From contig NZ_JONR01000022.1 in the NCBI RefSeq assembly GCF_000711955.1, forward strand, positions 1-64,000: a DNA stretch of 64,000 bases, given 5' to 3'. This stretch comes from Nevskia soli DSM 19509. GTDB lineage: Bacteria; Pseudomonadota; Gammaproteobacteria; Nevskiales; Nevskiaceae. A model generated the notes under the pieces. That model ran no database searches. It was not told the origin of the DNA and saw only the letters and a program-made list of their open reading frames with translations. Positions 36,347-44,364 of this stretch are shown piece by piece. A program made the position numbers and the translations under genes. How positions within the stretch are numbered: position 1 is the first letter of the stretch; every line of letters starts with the position of its first letter.

Positions 36347-36745
36347 TCAGGATGTTGCAGCAAAACCAGTGAGGGCCGCGCGGAGCGCGTCCTCTCCTAA
36401 CAAAGCACAATGGGCGCGATCGTCGGCGATTTCAAGCGCCTGACGCAACTCGGCGGCGCGCAAGGCCGCCAGTTCCGCCGGGGTCTTGCCCAGGCTCCAT
36501 TCCACGATCCAGGCGCCCACCGCGATGCTGCTCGGGCAGCCATAGGCGCGGAAACGCACATCCGCCACCCGCCCGCCCTCGAAGCGCAACTGCAGGCGCA
36601 GCACCGAGCGCGCCGCCTTGCTGCCGGCCTCGCCGGTGACAACCCCGGGCGTTCCAGCCGGAAATTCGCCCACATGCCGGGGATGGGTGAATCGCTCCCA
36701 GATCGGTTCGGCGTACCCGAAGGGGTTGGTCTCAATTTGGTTCAT
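36347..36745 (-). CDS. IscU/NifU-N-like scaffold lacking the first cluster cysteine
   Basis: A 132-residue protein of the IscU fold. The regions FTHPRHVGEF, AYGCPSSIAVGAWIVEWSLG (C70) and AHCALLGEDALRAAL (C113) align with the second and third cluster cysteines of IscU. The segment where IscU has PACGD reads GVVTGEAGSKAARS, with no cysteine or aspartate. It may still bind a cluster with fewer thiolates, act in sulfur transfer, or have lost activity. It sits between iscS and iscA. The start at 36745 has GGAG upstream. Confidence 0.82.
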   Translation of the reverse strand: MNQIETNPFGYAEPIWERFTHPRHVGEFPAGTPGVVTGEAGSKAARSVLRLQLRFEGGRVADVRFRAYGCPSSIAVGAWIVEWSLGKTPAELAALRAAELRQALEIADDRAHCALLGEDALRAALTGFAATS

Positions 36746-36852
36746 TTCATCTCCGAGCAGCATCTTTGCCGTCCCTGGCGAAACTGAGCCGCTATTCCCA
36801 CCCCCGGCCCGGCCATCCTTGGCCGGGCGTTCGCGCTCGCCGGAGATGCCAT

Positions 36853-38031
36853 TCAGGCATCTCCAGAAACGCGATCGCTCACCCATATTGGCGACAACTC
36901 CCGTAACCACAATACCTGTTCGATCACCGCGGCGGCGGCCTGTTCGACCTGCTCGGCCGTGGTGCCCCGCCCCAGCGAGAAGCGCAGGCTGGCGTTGGCC
37001 AGCTCGTCGTCGCGCCCCAGGGCGCGCAGCACATAGGACGGCTCCTGCGTGGCGGAAGAGCAGGCCGAGCCGCTGGACACCGCCAGGCCCGGCAGCGAGG
37101 CGCGCAGCGCCTCGCCTTCGACGCCTTCGAAGCTCACGTTCAGCACATGCGGCGCGGCGCGGCCGGGATCGCCGTTGCGCAGGATGCGCGGCAGCACCTG
37201 CAGCCGCTGCCACAGCAGGTCGCGCAGCCCCGCCAGGTGCTCGGCGTCGGCCGCCAACTGCGCCGCGGCGATCTCGAAAGCGGCGCCCATGCCGGCGATC
37301 TGGTGGGTGGCCAGGGTGCCGGAGCGCATGCCCCATTCATGGCCGCCGCCATGCATCTGCGGCGCCAGCCGGGCGCGCGGCTTCTTGCGCACGTACAGGG
37401 CGCCGACGCCCTTGGGGCCGTAGATCTTGTGGGCGGAGACCGACAGCAGGTCGATCGGCACCGCGCGCAGGTCGATGGCCAGCTTGCCCGCCGCCTGCAC
37501 CGCGTCGACATGGAACAGCACGCCGCGCTCGCGCAGCAGCGGCGCCAGCCGCGTCACTTCCTGCACCACGCCGATCTCGTTGTTGACCCACATCAGCGAC
37601 ACCAGCACCGTTTCCGGCGTCAACGCCTCCAGCACCTGTTCCGGGCTGACCACGCCCTCCGCTCCGGGCTTCAGGTAGGTGACGCGCACTCCCTGCGTTT
37701 CCAGGTGGCGGCAGGTATCGAGCACGCATTTGTGCTCGGTTCGCGAGGTGACGATATGGGCATTGCGTACGCCGCGGAACTCGAGCGCGCCCTTGATCGC
37801 CAGATTGTTGGATTCGGTGGCGCCGGAGGTCCAGACGATTTCGCCCGGCTCGGCGCCGATCAGCGCCGCCACCTGGGCGCGCGCCTTCTCCACCGCGGCG
37901 CGCGCCTTGTAGCCGGGTCCATGGGTCGAAGCGGGATTGGCGAAGCTGCCGTCCGCCGTCAGCAGCGGCAGCATGATTTGCAGCACACGGGGGTCGAGCG
38001 GCGTGGTCGCCGCATAGTCGAGATAGATCAT
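36853..38031 (-). CDS. iscS: Cysteine desulfurase (IscS/NifS family)
   Basis: A 392-residue PLP enzyme that releases sulfur from cysteine for Fe-S clusters and tRNA thiolation. The N-terminus is MIYLDYAATTPLDPRV; the PLP lysine is in SVSAHKIYGPKG, and the persulfide cysteine is in SSGSACSSATQEPS. The ATG at 38031 fits the family start; an in-frame TTG two codons earlier is less likely. It heads the iscS-iscU-like-iscA row. A second desulfurase lies at 39120-40256. Confidence 0.93.
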   Translation of the reverse strand: MIYLDYAATTPLDPRVLQIMLPLLTADGSFANPASTHGPGYKARAAVEKARAQVAALIGAEPGEIVWTSGATESNNLAIKGALEFRGVRNAHIVTSRTEHKCVLDTCRHLETQGVRVTYLKPGAEGVVSPEQVLEALTPETVLVSLMWVNNEIGVVQEVTRLAPLLRERGVLFHVDAVQAAGKLAIDLRAVPIDLLSVSAHKIYGPKGVGALYVRKKPRARLAPQMHGGGHEWGMRSGTLATHQIAGMGAAFEIAAAQLAADAEHLAGLRDLLWQRLQVLPRILRNGDPGRAAPHVLNVSFEGVEGEALRASLPGLAVSSGSACSSATQEPSYVLRALGRDDELANASLRFSLGRGTTAEQVEQAAAAVIEQVLWLRELSPIWVSDRVSGDA

Positions 38032-38037
38032 GCGCAA

Positions 38038-38469
38038 TTATGTACCGGCGGCGGTGGGCCAGGGCGGCCCCTTCAGCTCCACCGTGTTGCCTTCGGGATC
38101 CCGCAGGTAGATCGAAGGTCCCCGCCCTTCGGCGCCGTAGCGCGACTCCACCTCGCCCGGAGCGGCGCCGGCGGCGGACAGATGCGCCTGGATCGCTGCC
38201 GCGTCGAACGGCTCGACGCGCAGGCACAGGTGATCGAGGTTGCGCCCCTCCACGCCCGGGGCCGCGCCGCCCATGCGCCCGAGCTTGCTGTCCACATCGA
38301 CCAGGTCGATCAGCGAACGCCCGGCACGCAGCTGGGTCAGGCCGATCTCCTCCTGGGTACGCTCCAGCGTGCAGCCCAACACCGCGCAGTAGAACCCGAG
38401 CATGCGCGGCAGGTCGCGCACGCGCAGCACCAGGTGATCGATCTCGCGCAGCTGAAAGGGCGGGTTCAT
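38038..38469 (-). CDS. VOC/glyoxalase-family protein
   Basis: A 143-residue single VOC module. Likely metal residues are H12 in IDHLVLRV, a second His in LDHLCLRV and the Glu in GNTVEL near the C-terminus. It looks like the glyoxalase-like 'virulence protein' group widely found near housekeeping genes. The reaction is unknown. It is squeezed between iscS (6 bp) and a membrane-anchored protein gene (3 bp), so it is cotranscribed. Confidence 0.8.
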   Translation of the reverse strand: MNPPFQLREIDHLVLRVRDLPRMLGFYCAVLGCTLERTQEEIGLTQLRAGRSLIDLVDVDSKLGRMGGAAPGVEGRNLDHLCLRVEPFDAAAIQAHLSAAGAAPGEVESRYGAEGRGPSIYLRDPEGNTVELKGPPWPTAAGT

Positions 38470-38472
38470 GGC

Positions 38473-39084
38473 CTAGGGTGATGGAGCCGAAGCGCCGAGA
38501 TAGGCATCCAGATCGGCTTGCACGCGTTGTGCGGAGCGCTCGAGATCGCCCAGGAAGGCATGGCACATGGATGCATCGAAGCCCCGGCCATGGCCGGCAA
38601 GATTCTGCCCCATCATCCAGTCCTCGACCTTGTAGGCGAACGTCTCGTAGCGCGCCAGCTCGGCATAGAGCCCGGCGATGCGGCTGGTGTCCTCGAACTT
38701 CATCTCGGCGAAGACTCCGCTATTGGCGGCGGTGTCGTAGGCCGCACGCACCAGCAGCGGCGTGATCAGGCCTTTCCACTCCGGCAGATCGTCGCAATGC
38801 GCCGGCGGATGCGGCGTCTTCATCGCCGCATCGAGTTGCTGATTGATCTGGTGGTAGTAATCGCTCATGGTAACGAGCCGCTTGCGGTCGGCCAGCAACT
38901 CGCCATGAATGCTGGCCTGGGCCTCCGCCACCTTGTGCCCGGTCTGCCGCGCCTGCACCCAGGCATTGATCAGCAGCGCCAGCAGCACGCCCAGCAGGAC
39001 CGAGAAGGTTTCGACCAGCAGGTCGCTGAGGTCGAGATGGCCGAGACGCAGCCAGCGCTGGCGCGCAGGGGGTGCGGATGTCAT
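38473..39084 (-). CDS. Membrane-anchored protein of unknown function
   Basis: A 203-residue protein with one N-terminal hydrophobic helix (about residues 22-44, LVETFSVLLGVLLALLINAWV) and a helical, charged remainder that should face the periplasm or form a coiled coil. I do not recognise a specific family. The helix-plus-helical-bundle form resembles small membrane proteins of unknown role often annotated only by a DUF number. It is tightly packed between the VOC gene and the second cysteine desulfurase. Confidence 0.65.
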   Translation of the reverse strand: MTSAPPARQRWLRLGHLDLSDLLVETFSVLLGVLLALLINAWVQARQTGHKVAEAQASIHGELLADRKRLVTMSDYYHQINQQLDAAMKTPHPPAHCDDLPEWKGLITPLLVRAAYDTAANSGVFAEMKFEDTSRIAGLYAELARYETFAYKVEDWMMGQNLAGHGRGFDASMCHAFLGDLERSAQRVQADLDAYLGASAPSP

Positions 39085-39119
39085 CGCGGCATTCCAGGCG
39101 CTTCGCCGACTATGGCCCT

Positions 39120-40256
39120 TTAAGCGGCCAGCTGCGCGGCACGCAGTTCGCCCAGCACCGCCAGGAAGCGGTCCACTTCAGTAGCCGTATTGTCTTTGCC
39201 CAGGCTGACCCGGATGGCGCCGTAGGCGACGTCACGCGCCAGGCCCATGCCGAGCAACACATGACTGGGCTCGCCCTTGCCGCTGGAACAGGCGGAACCG
39301 CTGGACACCGCGATGCCCTTACGGTCCAGCGCCATCAGCAGGGCCTCGCCTTCCCAGCCTTTCAAGCCGAACTGGACGGTATTCGACAGGCGCGGCGACT
39401 GTTCGCCGAAGATGGTGATGCCCGGCACCGCGTGCAGGCCGGTGGCGAGCCGCTCGCGCAAGGCCAGCAGATGCGTGTTGCGCGCCTCGAGTTCCTGCTG
39501 CGCCAGTTCCGCCGCCGCGCCGAAGCCGACGATGGCCGCCACGTTTTCCGTGCCGCCGCGCAAGCCGCGCTCCTGGCCGCCGCCGTGCATCAGCGGCGCC
39601 AGCTCCACACCCGAGCGGATCACCAGCGCGCCCACGCCCTTGGGCCCGTACAGCTTGTGCGAGGACAGGCTCATCAGGTCGGCGCCGGAAGCGGCGAAAT
39701 CCAGCGGCAGCTTGCCCGCACCTTGCACCGCGTCGGCCAGCAGGAGGGCCTTCGCGGCGTGCACCAGCGTGGCGGCGCGCGGCACGTCCTGGAGCACGCC
39801 GGTTTCATTGTTGGCCACCATCAAGGCGGCGATGCACAGCGGACCACGCCTCAGCAGCGCCTCGAACGCCGGCCAGTCGACCAGGCCCTGGCTGTCGATG
39901 GCGATGGTCTCCACCTGCCAGCCCTGCGAGCGCATCGACTCGGCGGTTTCCAGCACCGCCGGGTGCTCGGTGCTGCCGTAGAGGATGCGGCTGGGCTGCT
40001 TTGCCACGCCGGCTGCCCCCTTCAAGGCGAGATTGTTCGATTCGGTACCGCCCGAGGTCCATACCACCTCGGCCGGCTGCGCCCCGGCCAGGGCAGCCAC
40101 CTGCAAGCGCGCCGCCTCCACCGCGTCGCGTGCCGCGCGGCCGTAGCGGTGCACGCTGGAGGGGTTGCCGTAGGGACCGCTGAGGTAGGGCAGCATCGCC
40201 TCCAGCACCCGCGGCTCGAGCGGGGTGGTGGCGTTGTGGTCGAAGTAAATGGGCAT
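39120..40256 (-). CDS. Second cysteine desulfurase (IscS/NifS family)
   Basis: A 378-residue paralogue of the desulfurase at 36853. The N-terminus is MPIYFDHNATTPLEPRV, the PLP lysine is in SLSSHKLYGPKG, and the persulfide cysteine is in SSGSACSSGKGEPS. The shorter, more divergent form resembles NifS-like enzymes that can serve tRNA thiolation or Fe-S assembly. The start overlaps the upstream membrane protein gene by one base (TGATG). In related genomes iscR-iscS would occupy this place after cysE. Confidence 0.9.
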   Translation of the reverse strand: MPIYFDHNATTPLEPRVLEAMLPYLSGPYGNPSSVHRYGRAARDAVEAARLQVAALAGAQPAEVVWTSGGTESNNLALKGAAGVAKQPSRILYGSTEHPAVLETAESMRSQGWQVETIAIDSQGLVDWPAFEALLRRGPLCIAALMVANNETGVLQDVPRAATLVHAAKALLLADAVQGAGKLPLDFAASGADLMSLSSHKLYGPKGVGALVIRSGVELAPLMHGGGQERGLRGGTENVAAIVGFGAAAELAQQELEARNTHLLALRERLATGLHAVPGITIFGEQSPRLSNTVQFGLKGWEGEALLMALDRKGIAVSSGSACSSGKGEPSHVLLGMGLARDVAYGAIRVSLGKDNTATEVDRFLAVLGELRAAQLAA

Positions 40257-40534
40257 CAATCGCTCCCATCGTGATGGTGCGACCATTCGATTGGAGGCTC
40301 CAACGGGATGTCGTCCTGATCCTTCAACAGCATCCACCAGAAATCGAAAGCCAGGAACAGGGCTGCTGCCGGAGCCAGCAGCAACCACCACCACTGATTC
40401 ATTGCCGCACACAGCACCATTCCTGCGAACAGGCCGACGACGGCACCCAGGACAGCACGCCAAGGATGAAACGAAAACGGATCCTTCCGCCGCTGATGCT
40501 GCGCCGGGGGAACGATATCGTGGTTCGAGTCCAT
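40256..40534 (-). CDS. Small two-helix membrane protein
   Basis: A 92-residue protein with two hydrophobic helices (about 27-45 and 48-68, the second containing WWWLLLAPAAALFLAF) and polar His/Asp-rich ends. Not recognised beyond that. It lies between cysE and the second desulfurase, where iscR is found in many relatives, and is coupled to the desulfurase by a one-base overlap. Confidence 0.65.
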   Translation of the reverse strand: MDSNHDIVPPAQHQRRKDPFSFHPWRAVLGAVVGLFAGMVLCAAMNQWWWLLLAPAAALFLAFDFWWMLLKDQDDIPLEPPIEWSHHHDGSD

Positions 40535-40542
40535 GACGGTCC

Positions 40543-41355
40543 TCAGCCGGTACGACGCACCTTGCTCTCGGGCAGAGGCTGTTCACCGGTCGCGGGCATG
40601 GGCACCTTTCCCTCACCGCAGAAATCCGGCAGCTCCAGCTTGGACATTTCCAGCTCCGGCATGCGCGAATCCATCTGGTGCAACAGGCGGCACACCTGCA
40701 CCAGGCGCTCGTCCAGCACCTGGATGTGTTCCAGCATCGAGCCGATGGCGTTGGCCACCGGGTCCGGCATGTCGCGGCTGAGGCCGTAGGCGTCGAAGCC
40801 CAGGGTCTTGGCGATGGCGACGACCTTCTCCGAAGGCGGCGGCGCTTCCTGCACGACGCGGGCGGGGATGCCGACCACGGTAGCGCCCGGAGGCACTTCC
40901 TTCACCACCACCGCATTGGAGCCAATGCGGGCGCCCTCGCCCACCGTGAACGGTCCCAGCACCTTGGCGCCGGCGCCGACCACCACGTGATTGCCGATGG
41001 TGGGATGGCGCTTGCCCTTGTTCCAGCTGACGCCGCCCAGCGTCACGCCCTGGTAGAGGGTGACGTCGTCGCCGATTTCCGCGGTCTCGCCGATCACCAC
41101 GCCCATGCCGTGATCGATGAAGAAACGCCGGCCGATGGTGGCCCCGGGATGGATCTCGATGCCGGTGAGCCAGCGCGACAGGTTGGAATGCAGACGCGCC
41201 AGCCATTTGAACCCGTGGGTCCACAGCCAGTGGCTGATCCGCTGTCCCCAGATGGCATGCAGCCCCGGGTAGCAGGTCAGCACTTCCCAGGTGGTGCGCG
41301 CAGCCGGATCGCGATCGAATACGGATCGGATGTCTTCGCGGATACGAAAGATCAC
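40543..41355 (-). CDS. cysE: Serine O-acetyltransferase CysE
   Basis: A 270-residue enzyme that acetylates serine for cysteine synthesis. It starts VIFRIREDIRSVFDRDPAA and contains the catalytic HPGATIG and DHGMGVVIGE segments of the left-handed hexapeptide helix. The GTG at 41355 is preferred because AGGAAG lies six bases upstream and the protein then begins like other CysE proteins; an upstream ATG at 41385 has no ribosome site. It supplies the cysteine used by the desulfurases just downstream. Confidence 0.92.
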   Translation of the reverse strand: MIFRIREDIRSVFDRDPAARTTWEVLTCYPGLHAIWGQRISHWLWTHGFKWLARLHSNLSRWLTGIEIHPGATIGRRFFIDHGMGVVIGETAEIGDDVTLYQGVTLGGVSWNKGKRHPTIGNHVVVGAGAKVLGPFTVGEGARIGSNAVVVKEVPPGATVVGIPARVVQEAPPPSEKVVAIAKTLGFDAYGLSRDMPDPVANAIGSMLEHIQVLDERLVQVCRLLHQMDSRMPELEMSKLELPDFCGEGKVPMPATGEQPLPESKVRRTG

Positions 41356-41431
41356 AGTGGACTTCCTGTCCAGGCTACCAGCCATCCATGGCTGGACTGT
41401 TCAAACAAGCAAGGCCCAGAGATATTCATGT

Positions 41432-41725
41432 TCATGCGGCAACCTTCATGGTGCGGGCGCGACGGAAGCTCAATTCGACCGAGCGCACGCTGGGGACGTT
41501 GAGCAGGCGGCGCGACAGCTGGCGGGCGGCATCGGGTTCGGAAGCGAATTCCACTTCCAGGCGCAGCGACTCGTCGTCGAGGTTGCGGGCGAGGAAGCTG
41601 GTGGGGAGCCGGCCCAGTTCGGCGAAACGGCCGAGTACACGGGCAGGCAACTGCGGATCGAAGTCCGCCTCGAGTACCAGACGGGCCGACGGGGTGAAAC
41701 TATGCGGGAACTGCGACGAATCCAT
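41432..41725 (-). CDS. Small ACT-domain-like protein
   Basis: A 97-residue protein whose central part (ARLVLEADFDPQLPARVL, later SLRLEVEFASEP and VRSVELSFRR) has the beta-alpha-beta pattern of an ACT domain, similar in size to the acetolactate synthase regulatory subunit IlvM. No acetolactate synthase gene is nearby. It may sense an amino acid. It lies between trmJ and cysE and is preceded by a structured 283-bp gap. Confidence 0.6.
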   Translation of the reverse strand: MDSSQFPHSFTPSARLVLEADFDPQLPARVLGRFAELGRLPTSFLARNLDDESLRLEVEFASEPDAARQLSRRLLNVPSVRSVELSFRRARTMKVAA

Positions 41726-41776
41726 GACGGGAGAACTCCTGAACGGGATGGCAAGAAAGGCGCGTACGACGACAAC

Positions 41777-41920
41777 ACCGGCCCCCGGCGAGGGCCGGGC
41801 CGGTAATTCGCGTCATCTGCGACATTCGCATGCTGTGCATCACGTTCAGTTCTGCTGCGTCACGGTGGAAAACGCCGCCTTCGCAAGGCGGAATATCGAT
41901 ATTCTGCGCCCCCGGGGGCG
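41777..41920 (-). other. Cluster of palindromes upstream of the ACT-like gene
   Basis: In the gap 41726-42008 four inverted repeats occur close together: ACCGGCC/GGCCGGT (41777-41804), CCGCCTT/AAGGCGG (41875-41891), GAATATCGATATTC (41891-41904) and CGCCCCCGGGGGCG (41907-41920). They could form stem-loops in the leader of the ACT-like gene on the minus strand. No gene and no run of regulatory codons typical of an attenuator peptide was found. Confidence 0.4.
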
Positions 41921-42008
41921 GTATCTCAAGCCGACCGCATTGGAAAGTCCGGCGCAAGGCACTGAGAAACGGGGATTTTTCTCCCGGCAATCCATCCGCA
42001 ATCCGGCC

Positions 42009-42758
42009 CTACGCCTGTCCCTTGGAGGCCTGTACCCGCTCCCGCTCAAGCGCATCCGTCACCGATGTGAGGATCCCGCGCAGGATGTTCATTTCGTTGG
42101 AGTCCGGTGCCGCACGGCCATAGAGCTTGCGCAGGCGGCGCATCAGCAGGCGCGGGTTGGTGCGGTCGATGAACTGGGTGCGTGCCAGGATCTGCTCCAG
42201 GTGCACATAGAAGCGCTCCATCTCGACCTGGTCCACCGGCTCGTGCACCGGCAGTTCCAGCGGCGAGGCGCCGGCTGCGAGCAGCAGTTCGTAGCACAGG
42301 ATCTGCACCGCCGAGGCCATGTTGAGCGAGGTGTAATCGGCGCTGGTGGGAATGGCGATGAGCTCCTGGGCGCGGTCGATCTCCTCGTTGGTCAGCCCGG
42401 TGCGCTCGCGGCCGAACATCAGGGCGATATCGCCGGCCATGTCGCTGGCGGCCAGGCGCTGCGCCCATTCGCGCGGCTGATAGGGCTGGGCCGCGATATG
42501 CCGCGGCCGCGCCGTGGTGGCGGCGACCCGGGTGCAGCCGGCCAGGGCCTCGTCGAGGTCGGCACAGATCCGCGCCTTCTCCAGCAGGTCCACCGCTCCC
42601 ACCGCCAGGGCGTCGGCGCGCGGATCAGGGAAGATTTCCGGCGCCACCAGCACCAGGTTGTTCAGCCCCATGGTCTTCATCGCCCGCGCCGCCGAACCGA
42701 TGTTGCCGGGGTGCTGGGTGCCGACGAGAACCACGCGAATGCGGGATAATAGGGACAT
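42009..42758 (-). CDS. trmJ: tRNA (cytidine/uridine-2'-O-)-methyltransferase TrmJ
   Basis: A 249-residue SPOUT methyltransferase that 2'-O-methylates position 32 of certain tRNAs. It starts SLLSRIRVVLVGTQHPGNIG. The SAM knot includes MFGRERTGLTNEEI and IPTSADYTSLNMASAVQI. The start at 42758 is fixed by this N-terminus. It is divergent from suhB, as in pseudomonads. Confidence 0.95.
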   Translation of the reverse strand: MSLLSRIRVVLVGTQHPGNIGSAARAMKTMGLNNLVLVAPEIFPDPRADALAVGAVDLLEKARICADLDEALAGCTRVAATTARPRHIAAQPYQPREWAQRLAASDMAGDIALMFGRERTGLTNEEIDRAQELIAIPTSADYTSLNMASAVQILCYELLLAAGASPLELPVHEPVDQVEMERFYVHLEQILARTQFIDRTNPRLLMRRLRKLYGRAAPDSNEMNILRGILTSVTDALERERVQASKGQA

Positions 42759-42782
42759 CTTCGTTTTCGTTAAACGGGATTT

Positions 42783-42850
42783 GGGAATCGGGAATCGTAA
42801 CAGCCAGGGCCCCTGTGCGGCGCTTTTGCGATTCCCCATTCCCCATTCCC
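42783..42850. repeat. Imperfect inverted repeat between trmJ and suhB
   Basis: GGGAATCGGGAATCG (42783-42797) is answered by CGATTCCCCATTCCC within 42829-42850, with iterated GGGAAT units. Repeats of this 'gggaat' kind occur between genes in xanthomonad-like genomes. It fills most of the divergent promoter region. Confidence 0.5.
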
Positions 42851-42875
42851 GACCTCCGTCCGGAACCCGCTGCCC

Positions 42876-43685
42876 ATGCATCCGCTCGTCAACATCGCTG
42901 TTTCCGCCGCGCGCTCCGCCGGCAACTTCATCATGCGCAACGCCGACCGCGTCGACCAGTTGCAGATCGAGCGCAAGGGCCGCAACGATTTCGTCACCCA
43001 GGTGGACCGCGGCGCGGAAAGCGAAATCATCAAGATCATCCGCAAGGCCTACCCGCAGCACGCCGTGCTGGGCGAGGAAGGCGGACAGGACGGCGACAAC
43101 GAAGTGCTGTGGATCATCGATCCGCTCGACGGCACCACCAATTTCCTGCACGGCCTGCCCCACTACGCCGTGTCGATCGGCATCCAGGTCAAGGGCAAGC
43201 TGGAACACGGCGTGATCTACGCCCCCAACACCCAGGATCTGTACTGCGCCACCCGCGGCAGCGGCGCCACCCTCAACAACCGGCGCATCCGCGTCAGCGG
43301 CACCAAGGACATGGACAGCGCCCTGATCGGCACGGGCGTGCCGATCAGGGCCAGCAACCTCGATGCCTACCTGCCGATGCTGCGCGCCGTGGCGGAAAGC
43401 ACCGCCGGCGTGCGCCGCGCCGGCTCCGCTGCCCTGGACCTGGCCTACGTCGCCGCCGGCCGCCTCGACGGCTTCTGGGAACTGGGCCTGAAGCCCTGGG
43501 ACATCGCGGCCGGCCTGGTGCTGGTGCAGGAGGCCGGCGGCATGATCAGCGAAATCTACGGTGCCCCGGATGCACTGGAGACCGGCAACGTGCTGGCCGC
43601 CACACCCAAGCTGCACCCCATGCTGGTCGACGCCCTGGCCGGCGTCGCCCGGGCCGCCGCGGCACAGGAACAGCGCGAGGGTTAA
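42876..43685 (+). CDS. suhB: Inositol-1-monophosphatase SuhB
   Basis: A 269-residue metal-dependent phosphatase. The metal site is formed by GEEGG (66-70) and DPLDGTTNF (82-90) with WDIAAG further on. SuhB also takes part in rRNA transcription antitermination in E. coli. The start at 42876 gives MHPLVNIAVSAARSAG, typical for the family. It is divergent from trmJ. Confidence 0.95.
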   Translation: MHPLVNIAVSAARSAGNFIMRNADRVDQLQIERKGRNDFVTQVDRGAESEIIKIIRKAYPQHAVLGEEGGQDGDNEVLWIIDPLDGTTNFLHGLPHYAVSIGIQVKGKLEHGVIYAPNTQDLYCATRGSGATLNNRRIRVSGTKDMDSALIGTGVPIRASNLDAYLPMLRAVAESTAGVRRAGSAALDLAYVAAGRLDGFWELGLKPWDIAAGLVLVQEAGGMISEIYGAPDALETGNVLAATPKLHPMLVDALAGVARAAAAQEQREG

Positions 43686-43736
43686 GCTGGATGGACCGCC
43701 GCACCAGGCCACATTAGGCCACCAGGGGGAACACCG

Positions 43737-43955
43737 ATGCGCATAGGACTGATCATCGCCGGGGTGCTGCTCATCGCCCTGAGCGTGGGCTCGCTGATGG
43801 GCAAATTCCAGTACACCGAGAACAAGGAAGTGCTGAAGATCGGCGGTTTTTCCGCCAAGGTGCAGGAGCAGCAAAGTGTGCCGCAATGGCTGGGCATCGC
43901 CGGGCTGATCATCGGCGGCGTGCTGGTGCTGGGCGGCGCCCTGCGCAAGGGCTGA
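43737..43955 (+). CDS. Small two-helix membrane protein (tandem copy 1)
   Basis: A 72-residue protein with two hydrophobic helices (about 3-20 and 51-68) joined by a polar hairpin (TENKEVLKIGGFSAKVQEQQ), ending PQWLGIAGLIIGGVLVLGGA. It is clearly paralogous to the product of 44086-44307. Similar proteins are common in proteobacteria and uncharacterised. It follows suhB by 51 bp. Confidence 0.75.
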   Translation: MRIGLIIAGVLLIALSVGSLMGKFQYTENKEVLKIGGFSAKVQEQQSVPQWLGIAGLIIGGVLVLGGALRKG

Positions 43956-44085
43956 AGCCGGCGCCGCGGAACTTTCCACTCCTCCGCGCCCTCTTCTTGA
44001 TGCGGCACCAAGGCCTGCCGGCACGGCAGGAACAAGGCCCGGCACGACGCCGGGCCCAGCGGTTCACCCAGGGAAGGAGCGTTCC

Positions 44086-44307
44086 ATGCGCATCGGATTG
44101 ATCATTGCCGGCGTACTCGTCGCCGCGCTCGGCATCGCCGCGGTCAGCGGCAACCTGCACTTCAAGCAGGACAAGGAAGTCCTCCGCGTCGGCGACCTGT
44201 CCGCCAAGACCGAGGAAACCCGCGGCGTGCCTCAGTGGCTCGGCTTCGCCGGCATCGTCATCGGAGGAATCCTGGTGCTCGGCGGCGCCCTGAACAAGAA
44301 AGCCTGA
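44086..44307 (+). CDS. Small two-helix membrane protein (tandem copy 2)
   Basis: A 73-residue paralogue of the preceding gene: same MRIGLIIAGVL start, KEVLRVGDLSAKTEE in the loop and PQWLGFAGIVIGGILVLGGA at the end. The polar loop is less conserved than the helices. GGAAGGAG lies upstream of the ATG. The tandem arrangement suggests a recent duplication or a pair that works together. Confidence 0.75.
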   Translation: MRIGLIIAGVLVAALGIAAVSGNLHFKQDKEVLRVGDLSAKTEETRGVPQWLGFAGIVIGGILVLGGALNKKA

Positions 44308-44320
44308 ACCGGCGGGATTC

Positions 44321-44356
44321 GTAGCCCGGGCGGCGCGTCAGCGCCGCCCGGGCTAC
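44321..44356. terminator. REP-like perfect hairpin between convergent genes
   Basis: GTAGCCCGGGCGGCGC (44321-44336) pairs perfectly with 44341-44356 around GTCA. The GTAGCCCGGG head resembles the REPs at 877 and 52107. It lies between the convergent small membrane protein gene and secF, so it probably ends transcription in both directions. Confidence 0.65.
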
Positions 44357-44364
44357 GGCAAAAC

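Noticed and set aside
41726..42008. Attenuator leader peptide of the ilv or thr type before the ACT-like gene
   Set aside because: Short frames there show no run of branched-chain or threonine codons, and no clear terminator T-run was seen.
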